A DNA stretch of 64,000 bases from Sphingobium sp. V4 (lineage in GTDB: Bacteria; Pseudomonadota; Alphaproteobacteria; Sphingomonadales; Sphingomonadaceae), in the NCBI RefSeq assembly GCF_029590555.1, contig NZ_CP081002.1, positions 733,501 through 797,500 on the forward strand, written 5' to 3'. Below the pieces are notes generated by a model, which saw only the letters and a program-made list of their open reading frames with translations, did no database searches and was not told the DNA's origin. Made by a program: the position numbers and the translations under genes. This document shows, in pieces, positions 1 through 8,864 of this stretch. Every line of letters starts with the position of its first letter. Position 1 is the first letter of the stretch.

Positions 1-227
1 CGGGCGGCAGGGCCCGCTTAGGGATTTATTCGGAGATTAGCGGAGTTAGGCACCGGGCCACGACGCGAAATGGCGGGAAACTCCACGATTCGCGAGCGGC
101 CCAACCGAACCGATCCCACGTTCCTTCGGACCTGAAAACACGTTCGATCGATTCCGAAACCACGCTGGTCGCAGCGTGATAACACGTTGGCGCAGGGGCT
201 GATTTTCCCCCTGACCGCCATTGCAGC
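1..227. other. left-edge stretch without a recognisable gene
   Basis: No reading frame here resembles a known protein. The longest open frame (minus strand, 67 codons) has no recognisable domain or convincing ribosome-binding site. The sequence contains two AACACGTT words about 40 bases apart, but nothing I can assign. It lies downstream of the carboxylesterase gene and may hold its terminator or the end of a gene outside the window. Confidence 0.4.
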
Positions 228-1619
228 CTATGGTTGGTGCACGATCGTTGCCGCGCCTTGGCTGCTCAGGTCGAGCATGGCCTTGTCCGCGCCGACGGGT
301 CGCCAGGAGGGCAGGCCGGCGCCGTTGGGATCGCCGGATTTCACGAAGTTGGCCAGATAGGCGCTGGCGATCTGCGCCACGCGCTGGTCGCGAGCCGTGG
401 CTGCATCGCCATATTTGATGGCAACCGTATCGAAGAAATAGGGAATTTCGCTGGCATGGGCCGCTCCCTTGGTCGCTGGCGTCCGCAGCGAATCCGCGAC
501 ATAGGAAAAGCGATAATGCCAGGTCGGGACGCCCTGCGCCGCGAATTGGGCGGCCATGACCCGCGCCCCTTCGACCATTGGGCCGGTCGGGCCGCCAATA
601 TCATCGCTGGTGGCGCCGATCATGACGGGCACATGGGCGAAACGCCCGCTCCTGTAGGCGGCGAGGCTGTCGACCGCGATCCTGCCGTCGGCGATCGGGC
701 TGCTATGGGCCGGCGGCCCCCCGGCGAACAGCGCGGCAAGGTTCAGCCCATCGACCACCGACTCCGCCGGCAGGGCGCGCAGCCTGCTCAGCGCGTCGGG
801 CGCATGGGCCGGGATTCCCTTCTTCCCGGCGAAAGCGGCGCCGATCCTTTCTGCCCCGGCGAGTGTCGCGTCGCCCATCGGCATGGGGCCGCCCGACTGG
901 ATTACTGCCTTGTGGAACAGTCCCAGCGCCATGGGGGAGGTGAGCAGCGCATGGACCGACATGCCGCCCGCGCTTTCGCCGATGATGGTGACATTGGCGG
1001 GATCCCCGCCGAACGCGGCGATATTGGCTTTCACCCAGCGCAGCGCCGCGATCTGGTCCAGATAGCCATAATTGGCGAGCAGCCCGCTATCGGCGCCCGC
1101 CTTGGTGAGCGCGGGATGGGCGAAGGTGCCGAAGCGGCCGAGTCGGTAGTTGAAGCTCACCACCATGATGCCCTGCTTCGCCAGAGGCGCGCCCGAATAG
1201 GTGGGCGGGGAGGAGCCGCCATTGACGAAGCCGCCGCCATAGATCCAGACCATGACCGGCAGCTTTTCCGCGCTGGCCTGCGGTTTCCAGACATTGACGA
1301 AGAGGCAGTCCTCCGCCGGCGGTGTGCCGAGCGGCGCGGCGTCGCTGGGAAAGGGCAGTTGCATGCAGTCATGGCCATAACGGCTCGCGTCGCGCACCCC
1401 TTGCCAACGCGCCACCGGCTGCGGCGCACGCCAGCGCAGGTCGCCGACCGGCGGCTGGGCGAAGGGAATGCCCTTGAAGGCGACGACGCCATCCTCCGCA
1501 ACCCCGCGCAGCATCCCGTCGGCGATCGTCACTTGCGGATCGGCGGGCGCGGCCGACGCGCTCGCTCCGGGCATCGTCAGCGCCGCGGCCAGCAGCAGAG
1601 CGCGCAGGGGCAAAGACAT
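228..1619 (-). CDS. secreted type-B carboxylesterase
   Basis: An alpha/beta-hydrolase of the carboxylesterase type B/cholinesterase family (463 aa), expected to hydrolyse carboxylic esters outside the cytoplasm. The N-terminus is a classical Sec signal (about residues 1-23, ending ASA). Family landmarks are visible: the oxyanion-hole stretch IYGGGF, the early motif AEDCLFVNVW, and the nucleophile elbow GESAGG. I chose the ATG at 1619 because AAGGAGG lies at proper distance upstream; a TTG two codons earlier is also in frame but lies closer to that site. It is the last gene of a minus-strand operon, 26 bp after the Gfo/Idh gene. The substrate cannot be read from sequence. Confidence 0.88.
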   Translation of the reverse strand: MSLPLRALLLAAALTMPGASASAAPADPQVTIADGMLRGVAEDGVVAFKGIPFAQPPVGDLRWRAPQPVARWQGVRDASRYGHDCMQLPFPSDAAPLGTPPAEDCLFVNVWKPQASAEKLPVMVWIYGGGFVNGGSSPPTYSGAPLAKQGIMVVSFNYRLGRFGTFAHPALTKAGADSGLLANYGYLDQIAALRWVKANIAAFGGDPANVTIIGESAGGMSVHALLTSPMALGLFHKAVIQSGGPMPMGDATLAGAERIGAAFAGKKGIPAHAPDALSRLRALPAESVVDGLNLAALFAGGPPAHSSPIADGRIAVDSLAAYRSGRFAHVPVMIGATSDDIGGPTGPMVEGARVMAAQFAAQGVPTWHYRFSYVADSLRTPATKGAAHASEIPYFFDTVAIKYGDAATARDQRVAQIASAYLANFVKSGDPNGAGLPSWRPVGADKAMLDLSSQGAATIVHQP

Positions 1620-1645
1620 CGGCAATCCTCCTTTTATGTCCTTGG

Positions 1646-2683
1646 TCAGGGCAGCGTCACCACCCGCGCCTCGCGCGCGGACAGCGATGCCGCCTCTATC
1701 ACTTCCTGCACGGCGACCGCCTCGTCAATCGGGACGGGAAGGGGCGCGCCGGTCATCAAGGCATCGGCGATCTGGCGATAGAAGCGCTCCTGACATCCTC
1801 TCAGCGTCGGACGAAGCGCGATGCGGCCCTCGCCGTCATGCCATTCGACCGGATCGGGATCGACGCCCCATCGCTGATCTCCTGGCCGCAACCCCGCGAC
1901 CAGTTGCGCTTCTTGCGGATCGAGACTGCGCTTGATGAGAGTCCCGGCCGTGCCATGGACCGTAAAGCGCGGGCTGCCACCGGCGTCGCCGCCCGGTGCG
2001 GTCAGGCTGGCGTGCAGGATTACGCGCAGGTCGGCATAGCGCAGCACGACATGCGCCCAGTCATCCGCCCCCGATCCGTCGCGCAACGCCACGATGTCCG
2101 CGCTCACCGCTTGGGGGCGTCCGAACAGCGCCAGCGCCTGATCGACCAGATGCGGTCCCAGGTCGAACCATACGCCCGACCCCGGTGACCCATCCTCGCG
2201 CCAGCGGTCGCGCACCTGTGGCCGGAAACGATCGAAATGGCTTTCGACCAGCGTGACCCGTCCGACCAGCCCTTCCTCGATCGCCGCCCGGATGCTCAGG
2301 AAATCGCTGTCGAACCGGCGATTGTGGAACACCGCCAGCCGTCGGCCCGACACATCGGCCAGCGCGGCCAGATCGCGTGCTTGCTCGAGCGACAGGGCGA
2401 AAGGCTTGTCGACCACCACATGCTTGCCCGCGCGCAGCGCTGCTGCGGCGAGCGGTGCATGTGTCGCACTCGGTGTCGCGATCACCGCCAGGTCGATCGC
2501 GGGATCCGCCAGCAGTTGCTCGGGCGTCGCGAAACAGGCGATGCCGGGATCGAGCGCCGCCACCTCCTTCGCACGGCTGGTGACGATGGCCTTCAGCTCC
2601 AGCGCGGGCGCCACGCGGATCAGCGGCGCGTGGAAGACCCGGCCCGCCATGCCATAGCCGATCAGACCAACGGCGATGCTCAT
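1646..2683 (-). CDS. Gfo/Idh/MocA family NAD(P)-dependent oxidoreductase
   Basis: A 345-aa oxidoreductase with an N-terminal Rossmann fold (GYGMAGRVFHAPLI, about residues 9-22) and the characteristic DKPFALS motif, whose lysine is normally part of the active site. The GRVFHAPLI sequence is typical of the E. coli YdgJ-like branch of the Gfo/Idh/MocA family. Members oxidise or reduce sugars, inositols or related polyols; this substrate is unknown. The start codon overlaps the stop of the upstream esterase gene (ATGA), so the two are translationally coupled. The same operon continues into the carboxylesterase. Confidence 0.87.
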   Translation of the reverse strand: MSIAVGLIGYGMAGRVFHAPLIRVAPALELKAIVTSRAKEVAALDPGIACFATPEQLLADPAIDLAVIATPSATHAPLAAAALRAGKHVVVDKPFALSLEQARDLAALADVSGRRLAVFHNRRFDSDFLSIRAAIEEGLVGRVTLVESHFDRFRPQVRDRWREDGSPGSGVWFDLGPHLVDQALALFGRPQAVSADIVALRDGSGADDWAHVVLRYADLRVILHASLTAPGGDAGGSPRFTVHGTAGTLIKRSLDPQEAQLVAGLRPGDQRWGVDPDPVEWHDGEGRIALRPTLRGCQERFYRQIADALMTGAPLPVPIDEAVAVQEVIEAASLSAREARVVTLP

Positions 2684-3405
2684 CCCTTCAACGCTCCTGC
2701 AACAAGTGGCGCCAGCCTGCCGACGATCGCGGTCACGCCCTTGTCATTGGGATGGATGCCATCGGGCAGCAGGAGCGCGGGTTTCCCGATCACCCCGTCC
2801 AGCATGAACGGATAGAGCGTTGCGCCATGCGTCCGTGCGAGGTCGGGATAGATGGGGTTGAAGGCGGCGGCATAGTCCGGTCCCATATTCGGCGATGCCA
2901 TCATGCCGGTCAGCACCACCTTGATGCCGCGTCGCTTCGCCTCGTCCAGGATCGCGTCCAGATTGATGCGCGTCTCCTTCGGCGACAGACCCCGCAGCAT
3001 GTCGTTGCCGCCCAGACCCAGCAGCATCAGGTCGGGCGTGCGCGGCAGGCCGTCGAGCGTGAAGGCCAGGCGCGCCCGCCCGGCCGCGCTGGTGTCGCCC
3101 GATACGCCGGCATTGACCACTCGCGCTTTCACCCCTCGCGCGTTGAGCGCCTGTTCCAGCATCGGGGCCAGCCCCTTGCCCTGGTCCAGATTATAGCCGG
3201 CGTAGAGGCTGTCGCCGAACGCGACCACCAGCTTCGCGTCTTCTGCCTTTGCGGCTGCCGGTTCGGCCGCGTTCGCCGCCGGCGCCTGGTTGGCGACGGG
3301 CGGAGGGGGAGGCGTCTGGTCCGAACAGGCGCTCGCCAGATGGACAAACAGCGTCAGCGCCCCATATTGCAACAATCTGCCCGCCAAGGAGCGCTCCTTC
3401 TTCAT
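2680..3405 (-). CDS. tesA: GDSL lysophospholipase/arylesterase, TesA-like lipoprotein
   Basis: A 241-aa SGNH hydrolase of the TesA/arylesterase type. The blocks are present: GDSL (Ser66) in block I, GLGGND in block III, and DGIHPND supplying the catalytic Asp/His near the C-terminus. Residues 1-26 form a lipoprotein-like signal ending LASAC, so Cys27 is probably lipidated; E. coli TesA by contrast is a soluble periplasmic enzyme. A proline/alanine-rich linker (about 30-55) follows. The open frame extends further upstream, but that part overlaps the divergent ABC gene and has no signal peptide, so I place the start at 3405. The tesA-ybbA-ybbP neighbourhood matches that of E. coli. Confidence 0.85.
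   Translation of the reverse strand: MKKERSLAGRLLQYGALTLFVHLASACSDQTPPPPPVANQAPAANAAEPAAAKAEDAKLVVAFGDSLYAGYNLDQGKGLAPMLEQALNARGVKARVVNAGVSGDTSAAGRARLAFTLDGLPRTPDLMLLGLGGNDMLRGLSPKETRINLDAILDEAKRRGIKVVLTGMMASPNMGPDYAAAFNPIYPDLARTHGATLYPFMLDGVIGKPALLLPDGIHPNDKGVTAIVGRLAPLVAGALKG
3386..3399. promoter_or_regulatory. palindrome carrying a Shine-Dalgarno sequence on both strands
   Basis: AAGGAGCGCTCCTT is a perfect 14-bp palindrome. On the plus strand its AAGGAG lies 12 nt before the ATG of the ABC ATPase gene and is its best ribosome-binding site. On the minus strand the same word falls inside codons 3-4 of the esterase gene. It lies 4 bp from the shared CATG in which both start codons sit. Confidence 0.5.
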
Positions 3406-4105
3406 GCACTTGCCCATTGATCCGGCCACTATCGCGATCCGCGCGCGCAATGTCACCCTCCAGCTGGGAACGCGCGATGCGCCGGTGGCGATCCTCAAGG
3501 GCGTGGACCTGTCCATCCTGCGGGGCGAGAGCGTCGCCATATTGGGCGCGTCGGGATCGGGCAAGAGTTCGCTGATGGCGGTGCTGTCCGGTCTCGAACG
3601 CGCTAGCGGCGGCAGCGTGGACGTAGGCGGGGTCGATTTCGGAGCGCTCGGCGAGGATGAACTGGCGCGCGCGCGCCGGGGCCGGATCGGCATCGTTCTG
3701 CAAAGCTTCCATCTGCTGCCGACGATGACCGCGCTGGAAAATGTCGCCGTGCCCCTCGAACTGGCGGGCCATGCCGATGCCTTCGTCCTGGCGGCGGACG
3801 AACTGCGCGCGGTGGGCCTTGGCCACCGGCTCGACCATTATCCCGCCCAGCTGTCGGGCGGGGAGCAGCAGCGCGTCGCCATCGCCCGCGCCGTCGCGCC
3901 GCGCCCGACCCTGCTCTTCGCCGATGAGCCCACGGGCAATCTCGACGCCGCCACCGGCGCGGCGATCATGGACATCCTGTTCGATCGGCAGCAGGCGGCG
4001 GGGGCGACCCTGGTCATCATCACCCATGATCCGGCTCTGGCCGAACGGTGCGGCCGCATTATCGAGATGCGCGACGGCCGGATCGTCGCGGACCGCGCCG
4101 CATGA
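3404..4105 (+). CDS. ABC transporter ATP-binding protein, YbbA/LolD-like
   Basis: A 233-aa nucleotide-binding domain with Walker A GASGSGKSS, Q-loop (VLQSFHLLPTMTALENV), signature LSGGEQQRV, Walker B LLFADEPTGNLD and H-loop ITHD. The NLDA variant after Walker B and the small size are typical of the MacB/LolD/YbbA family. It energises the following permease. Its stop overlaps the permease start (ATGA). The start at 3404 shares four bases with the start of the divergent esterase; longer upstream frames would run through the esterase gene. By analogy with E. coli YbbAP the substrate may be a lipophilic or envelope compound, but this is inference. Confidence 0.9.
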   Translation: MHLPIDPATIAIRARNVTLQLGTRDAPVAILKGVDLSILRGESVAILGASGSGKSSLMAVLSGLERASGGSVDVGGVDFGALGEDELARARRGRIGIVLQSFHLLPTMTALENVAVPLELAGHADAFVLAADELRAVGLGHRLDHYPAQLSGGEQQRVAIARAVAPRPTLLFADEPTGNLDAATGAAIMDILFDRQQAAGATLVIITHDPALAERCGRIIEMRDGRIVADRAA

Positions 4106-6639
4106 CCGGCCTTGGCTGGCAGGCGAGCTGGCGGATCGCGCGGCGCGACCTGCATCTGGGCTTCCGGGGCTTGCGACTCCTCTTCCTCTGCCTCTTCCTG
4201 GGCGTCGCCACCCTGGCCGCGATCGGCAGCCTGACATCGGCGATCACGCAGGAGCTGCGCGATCGGGGGCGCGTCATCCTGGGTGGCGACATCGAGATCG
4301 GCATGACCCAGCGCGAGGCGAGCCTGGGCGACCGGGAGGCATTCCGCCAGCTCGGCACGCTCAGTGAAACCATCCGGATGCGCGCCATGGCGCAGCGGGT
4401 GGCGCAGGGCAGGGGCGATGCTCCACCCGCGATCCTTACCGAACTCAAGGGTGTGGACGACGCCTATCCGCTCTATGGCACGCTTTCGCTCCGGAACGGC
4501 GCCTATCGTCCGATGGATGCCGCCCATGTCGTCATCGGCGAAGCGCTGGCCGAGCGTCTCGCTGTCCGGCGGGGCGAGCAGCTTCGCTATGGCGATGCCC
4601 GTTTCACCATCGACGATATCATTGCCGATGAGCCCGACCGGCTGGGTGAAGGCTTCACCCTGGGGCCGGTCGCGATCGTCTCCATGGAGGGGCTGCGCCG
4701 CACGGGCCTGATCCAGCCGGGCAGCCTTTATTCCGCCAAATATCGCATCCGCCTCCTGCCCGGCCATGACGCCACCACCGTACGGCAGGATTGGGAAAAG
4801 GCGCGCGCGAACGAAGGCTGGACCTTCAAGGATCGTGATCGCGCCGCCCCCGGGGCCAACCGCTTCATCGAACGGATGGGACAGTTTCTGTCCCTGATCG
4901 GCCTTGCCGCCCTGGTGATTGCGGGGATCGGCGTCAGCAATGGCGTCGCCTCCTATCTTGCCGGCAAGCGCGGCGGGATCGCGACGCTCAAGGTGCTGGG
5001 CGCGACCTCCGCTGACATCGCCCGCATCTACCGGCTTCAGATCGGCGCGGTCGCGACGCTGGGCATCGGGGCGGGCCTCGTCGTCGGGGCGGCGCTGCCG
5101 CCGCTGCTGGTGGCGCTCGCGGGCGACGTGCTGCCGGTCAGCCCCGAATTCCGCCTGCACCCGCTGCCGCTGCTGGCGAGCGCCGGCTATGGCCTGCTGA
5201 TCGCCTTCCTCTTCACCTTCCCGCCCCTGGCCAAGGCGCGTACCCAGCCCGCCGCCGCCATCTTCCGCGGCGCGGTGGAGACACGCAGCGGTCTCGACCG
5301 CCGCAGCCTCGCCGCCATGGCCGGGGCTGGCGCTCTGGTGGTTGCGCTCGCGCTGGGCCCCGCGCGCGAGCCGCTCTTCTCCGCCGCCGTGCTCGGCGCG
5401 GTCGCGGCCGTGCTGGTGCTGCTGCTCGGCCTGGGTCTAGCGGTCAGCCGCCTCGCGCGCCGCCTGCCCCGGCCGCGGCGCCCGCTGCTGCGCCTTGCGC
5501 TCGCCAATCTCCACCGCCCCGGCGCGCAGACCGCGGCGTTGATCGTGGCGCTGGGGCTTGCCCTCACCCTGTTCGTCACGCTGGCGGGCATCCAGACCAG
5601 CCTGAACGCGGAAATCCGGCAGGTCGTGCCGAAAAAGGCGCCTGCCCAGATCGTGCTCGACATCCCCGCCCTGCAACAGGCGCGGTTCCGCAGTATCGTC
5701 GCCCGCGAAGCGCCCGACGCGCAGCTCAATATCGTCCCCGTGCTGCGCGGCACGATCACCGCCTATGCCGGCCAGCGTGTCGCCGATCTGGCGGAAATGC
5801 CCGAAGGTGCGTGGTTCCTGCGCGGCGAGCGTGGCGTAACCTACAGCCCGGCGCTGCCGGAGGGCAGTGAACTGGTGGCCGGCCAATGGTGGCCGACCGA
5901 TTATCGCGGTCCGCCGCTCGTCTCGCTCGACGCCGAGGCGGCCAGGACCCTGGATATCGGCGTCGGCGACAGTTTGACCGTCTCCATCCTGGGGCGCGAG
6001 ATCGAGGCGCGGATCGCCTCGCTGCGGAAGGTCAACTGGGACACGATGGGCTTCAACTATGTGCTGGTCTTCTCGCCGACCACCTTGGAGTCCGCGCCCC
6101 ACAGCCTCGCCGCTACGGTCACATGGGGTTCGGGCGCCGCCGACCAGCGCCGCGACGCCGCCATCACCCGCGCCCTGCTCGCCGCCTTCCCCGGCGTGTC
6201 GGTCATTGCCGTGGGTGAGGTGATCGACCAGGTCGGCACGATCCTCACCCAGATGTCGCGCGCGATCCTTGTCGCCGCATCGGTTGCGATCCTTGCGGGC
6301 ATCGCCGTACTGGTCGGGGCCATCGCCGCCTCGCGCCAGGCGCGCAGCTATGACGGCGTCATCCTCAAGACGCTGGGCGCCACCCGCGCGCAGTTGCTTG
6401 GCGGACAGGCGCTCGAATATGGCCTGCTTGCCGCCATTCTGGCGCTGGTCGCGCTGGCTTTGGGCAGCGCGGCGGCGTGGTTCGTGATCGTGCAGCTCTT
6501 CGATTTCGGCTGGGCGCCCGACTGGCCGGTGGTGCTGGCGACGCTCGCGGGCGGCGCGCTGCTGACGCTCGGCATCGGTCTGGCCGGATCGATCCCGCTG
6601 CTTTCGGTCCGTCCGGCCCGCGCCCTGCGGCAGGTCTGA
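4102..6639 (+). CDS. FtsX-like ABC transporter permease, YbbP family
   Basis: A large (845 aa) inner-membrane permease with the MacB/FtsX layout: an N-terminal membrane segment (about residues 22-45), a long extracytoplasmic domain, three to four central helices (from about residue 255), a second periplasmic domain and three C-terminal helices. The repeated motif LKTLGATRAQL / LKVLGATSADI before helices is the FtsX-family coupling signature. This duplicated FtsX arrangement is typical of YbbP. I start it at 4102, where ATG overlaps the ATPase stop, rather than at the longer upstream frame. It pairs with the preceding ATPase; the transported compound is unknown. Confidence 0.88.
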   Translation: MTGLGWQASWRIARRDLHLGFRGLRLLFLCLFLGVATLAAIGSLTSAITQELRDRGRVILGGDIEIGMTQREASLGDREAFRQLGTLSETIRMRAMAQRVAQGRGDAPPAILTELKGVDDAYPLYGTLSLRNGAYRPMDAAHVVIGEALAERLAVRRGEQLRYGDARFTIDDIIADEPDRLGEGFTLGPVAIVSMEGLRRTGLIQPGSLYSAKYRIRLLPGHDATTVRQDWEKARANEGWTFKDRDRAAPGANRFIERMGQFLSLIGLAALVIAGIGVSNGVASYLAGKRGGIATLKVLGATSADIARIYRLQIGAVATLGIGAGLVVGAALPPLLVALAGDVLPVSPEFRLHPLPLLASAGYGLLIAFLFTFPPLAKARTQPAAAIFRGAVETRSGLDRRSLAAMAGAGALVVALALGPAREPLFSAAVLGAVAAVLVLLLGLGLAVSRLARRLPRPRRPLLRLALANLHRPGAQTAALIVALGLALTLFVTLAGIQTSLNAEIRQVVPKKAPAQIVLDIPALQQARFRSIVAREAPDAQLNIVPVLRGTITAYAGQRVADLAEMPEGAWFLRGERGVTYSPALPEGSELVAGQWWPTDYRGPPLVSLDAEAARTLDIGVGDSLTVSILGREIEARIASLRKVNWDTMGFNYVLVFSPTTLESAPHSLAATVTWGSGAADQRRDAAITRALLAAFPGVSVIAVGEVIDQVGTILTQMSRAILVAASVAILAGIAVLVGAIAASRQARSYDGVILKTLGATRAQLLGGQALEYGLLAAILALVALALGSAAAWFVIVQLFDFGWAPDWPVVLATLAGGALLTLGIGLAGSIPLLSVRPARALRQV

Positions 6640-6718
6640 CGGGCCGCCCCGCGCCAAACGGCGCATCGTGCCGCGCAGGGCCGGTTATTCTGGCGGCCTT
6701 CCACAAGGAAAGGCCGTC

Positions 6719-7435
6719 ATGACCAACGAGACTTTGACCCGCAGCTTCATCGACCTGCGCGCCTGGGCAGCCGGCGCGACCGTAACGATGGGCGAGGGCG
6801 ATCCCTTCCTCGCCGCTCGCGCGCAACTCCCGCTCGCGCCTGGCCCGATCACCGCCGGCCTCATCGCCCTGCCCGAAGGCGCGGGCGTGGTGGGCGCGAT
6901 GCCCGCCGACGAATTCGTGATCGTCGAATCCGGTGTGGTCCGCATTGTGCAGGGCGATACCGACATCGCCATGGCCGAAGGCGACAGCATCGTACTGCGC
7001 GGCGGCGCGGCCTTTGCCTGGACCGCCGACGCCGCCAGCCGCCTCCTGTTCATGCGCCGCACCGGTGGCCCGGCCGGCGACGGTGCGATCATCCCGGTGG
7101 ACGCCGACGCGCCGCTCGTCCCGTCGGGCGCGCCGCTCGCTGAATTGCTGGTCGGTCCGACCCCCCAGTGCCGCAACAACAGCGACTGGAAGTCGGAAGA
7201 TGGCGAGTTCATGGCCGGCACCTGGGATTCGACCCCCTATCACCGTCGCGCCATGCGCTATGTCCATTTCGAACTCATGTATCTGCTCGACGGCAGCGTC
7301 ACCTTCGTCGACGAAGCCGGGGCGGAAGGCACGTTCCACAAGGGCGACATCTTCCTGGTCGAACAGGGTGCCAGTTGCAGCTGGGACAGCCGCGTGCATG
7401 TGAAGAAAATCTACTGCATCTACCGCCCGGCCTGA
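6719..7435 (+). CDS. bicupin domain protein
   Basis: A 238-aa protein made of two cupin-like halves (about residues 45-115 and 165-235). The second half has the better-preserved beta-barrel pattern (YLLDGSVTFVDEAG ... GDIFLVEQG). It resembles the Cupin_3 group that includes EutQ-like and ureidoglycine aminohydrolase-type proteins, but the usual metal-binding histidines are poorly conserved, so catalysis is uncertain. AAGGAAAGG precedes the chosen ATG; the open frame begins earlier without a ribosome-binding site. It stands alone between the ABC pair and the convergent copper genes. Confidence 0.75.
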   Translation: MTNETLTRSFIDLRAWAAGATVTMGEGDPFLAARAQLPLAPGPITAGLIALPEGAGVVGAMPADEFVIVESGVVRIVQGDTDIAMAEGDSIVLRGGAAFAWTADAASRLLFMRRTGGPAGDGAIIPVDADAPLVPSGAPLAELLVGPTPQCRNNSDWKSEDGEFMAGTWDSTPYHRRAMRYVHFELMYLLDGSVTFVDEAGAEGTFHKGDIFLVEQGASCSWDSRVHVKKIYCIYRPA

Positions 7436-7474
7436 CGCTCGAACGGAGCCGATCAAGCCATCGGATCGAGCGTC
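7434..7474. terminator. hairpin between convergent cupin and copD genes
   Basis: GACGCTCGA (7434-7442) pairs perfectly with TCGAGCGTC (7466-7474), and an inner CCGAT/ATCGG can extend the stem. It begins at the cupin stop codon and overlaps the last codons of copD. There is no long T-tract on either side, so bidirectional termination is plausible but unproven. Confidence 0.4.
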
Positions 7475-8334
7475 CCAAGCCAGGCCACAAGGCCGATGAT
7501 GACGATGGCAGCGCTCGTTTCCACCAGCAGCGACAGCCGCAGATGCGCGACCGCGCGCTGCGGCGCGTCGCTCGCCTCCAGCGCCGGGGTCAATCGCCAG
7601 CGATTGGCCCCGGCCAACCCCAGCATCAGCGCGAACAGGGTGAGCTTGGCGCCCAGCAGCCAGCCATAACGGCTCCCCAGCAACGCTGGCAGCTGGGTCA
7701 CGCCCACGATCATGACCGCGTTGACCGCGCCGCTGACCACCAGTGTCGCGACCACCAGCGTTCCCATCAGCGAAAAGCGCGCCAGCATTGTCGACAGGCG
7801 CCGCATTTCGCCGCTCGACGGCCGCAACGCGAGCACCGAATGGAGGAGCACCGCCAGCGCCCCGATCCAGCCGGCCGCCGCCCAGACATGGGCAACGTCA
7901 GCGGCCCGATGCAGCGTTCCGGCCAGTTCCTCGGTCGCACCGGCATGGCCGGTCCAGGCCAGGGTCGCCGCCGCCACGGCGGCCGGTATCGACGTCAACC
8001 GCTCACCGTGGGGCAGGGCGGTGGCCACCAGCGCGATCAGCAGCGCCGCGCCGCGCACGGCCAGCACCGGACCGACCGGCGTCATCGTCAGCAATATCCA
8101 CGCGCTCTCCCAGTCCGGGGACGTGATCGGCGTACCGGTCATCGCCGCCGCGCTTGCCAGCAGCCAGAGCACGGACAGTGCCATGCCTCCGGCCGCCAGC
8201 AGCACCAGCACGGCTTTCCGCCCGGCCCGATGCTTGCCTGCGCCCATCACCCACCAGAAAAGTGGAAGGCCCATGAGCAGCGCCAGGTCCAGCATCAGCG
8301 CGAAGCGCGCGCCGATCAGTGTCCCTTCGGTCAT
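7453..8334 (-). CDS. copD: copper resistance membrane protein CopD
   Basis: A 293-aa polytopic membrane protein of the CopD family with about eight hydrophobic segments across its length. Family-like features include the paired HAGATEE and DVAHVWAAAGWIGAL stretches, whose histidines and tryptophans are typical of CopD. CopD works with periplasmic CopC in copper uptake or handling. It follows copC with a 6-bp gap on the minus strand, so they form a small operon diverging from the sensor-sigma-copAB unit. Confidence 0.88.
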   Translation of the reverse strand: MTEGTLIGARFALMLDLALLMGLPLFWWVMGAGKHRAGRKAVLVLLAAGGMALSVLWLLASAAAMTGTPITSPDWESAWILLTMTPVGPVLAVRGAALLIALVATALPHGERLTSIPAAVAAATLAWTGHAGATEELAGTLHRAADVAHVWAAAGWIGALAVLLHSVLALRPSSGEMRRLSTMLARFSLMGTLVVATLVVSGAVNAVMIVGVTQLPALLGSRYGWLLGAKLTLFALMLGLAGANRWRLTPALEASDAPQRAVAHLRLSLLVETSAAIVIIGLVAWLGTLDPMA

Positions 8335-8340
8335 CGGGGC

Positions 8341-8715
8341 TTACTTCACCTTGAAGCTGTAGCTGCCTTCCATCTTGTGCTGATCGGCGCCGACGATATG
8401 CCATTTCAGGTCATAACTGCCGGCGGGCAGGGCGCGGGGAAGGGTGACGGTCATCGTCTTGCCCTCGACGGCGGTCTTGAAGCCCTTGATCGGCATAGGG
8501 GCATGATTGGCCATCCCCGGCATCCCGGTCATGGTCAGTTCCACGCCGCTCATCGGGGCCAGGAAGGTTTCGGAAAAGGTCAGCGTCAGCTTGGTCGGCT
8601 TGGCGACGGTCGCGTTGGCGGCCGGGCTGGACGACAGAAGCTTGCTGTGCGCGCTTGCAACGCCCGGCAGGGCCAGGGCAAGAGCGGCGGCAACGGTCAG
8701 GAAAGTGCGGGTCAT
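8341..8715 (-). CDS. copC: periplasmic copper-binding protein CopC
   Basis: A 124-aa exported protein. Residues 1-22 form a Sec signal ending VASA; the mature protein would begin near AHSKLLSSSPA, whose N-terminal histidine is the usual Cu(II) ligand in CopC/YobA proteins. A Met/His-rich loop (MTGMPGMANHAPM, about residues 60-73) resembles the Cu(I) site of CopC. The C-terminal WHIVGADQH supplies further family histidines. It lies directly upstream of copD. Confidence 0.9.
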   Translation of the reverse strand: MTRTFLTVAAALALALPGVASAHSKLLSSSPAANATVAKPTKLTLTFSETFLAPMSGVELTMTGMPGMANHAPMPIKGFKTAVEGKTMTVTLPRALPAGSYDLKWHIVGADQHKMEGSYSFKVK

Positions 8716-8864
8716 CTGGTGTCTCCGTCAGGGTAGCTAGGGGGAATTACGCATGGACTTGCCGCAGCCCTTGCGACATGCACATAATTTTTTCCATCCT
8801 TCGCGTCGGTGCGAGGGATAAGGGCATTGCGCGCGTATGCGGTCATGAGGATGGAGATTTTACA
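8716..8864. promoter_or_regulatory. divergent control region between copC and the cnrYXH-like genes
   Basis: This 149-bp gap must hold the promoters for copCD (minus) and for the sensor/sigma/copAB unit (plus). An AT-rich run (ATAATTTTTTCC near 8785-8796) is the most promoter-like part. I cannot assign the ECF promoter with confidence. GGAG before the ATG at 8865 is the ribosome-binding site of the first plus-strand gene. Confidence 0.4.

Noticed and set aside
18..221. 67-codon minus frame at the left edge
   Set aside because: No domain, no ribosome-binding site and composition like a chance frame; the sequence beyond the window is needed.
234..1781. Long plus-strand frame (515 codons) opposite the carboxylesterase
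   Set aside because: It is a shadow on the reverse strand; the minus frame has a signal peptide and GESAGG motif, whereas this one has low-complexity Arg/Gly-rich sequence and no domain. Many similar frames opposite real genes (for example 7168-8736, 28314-29642, 43437-45764 on the other strand) were dropped for the same reason.
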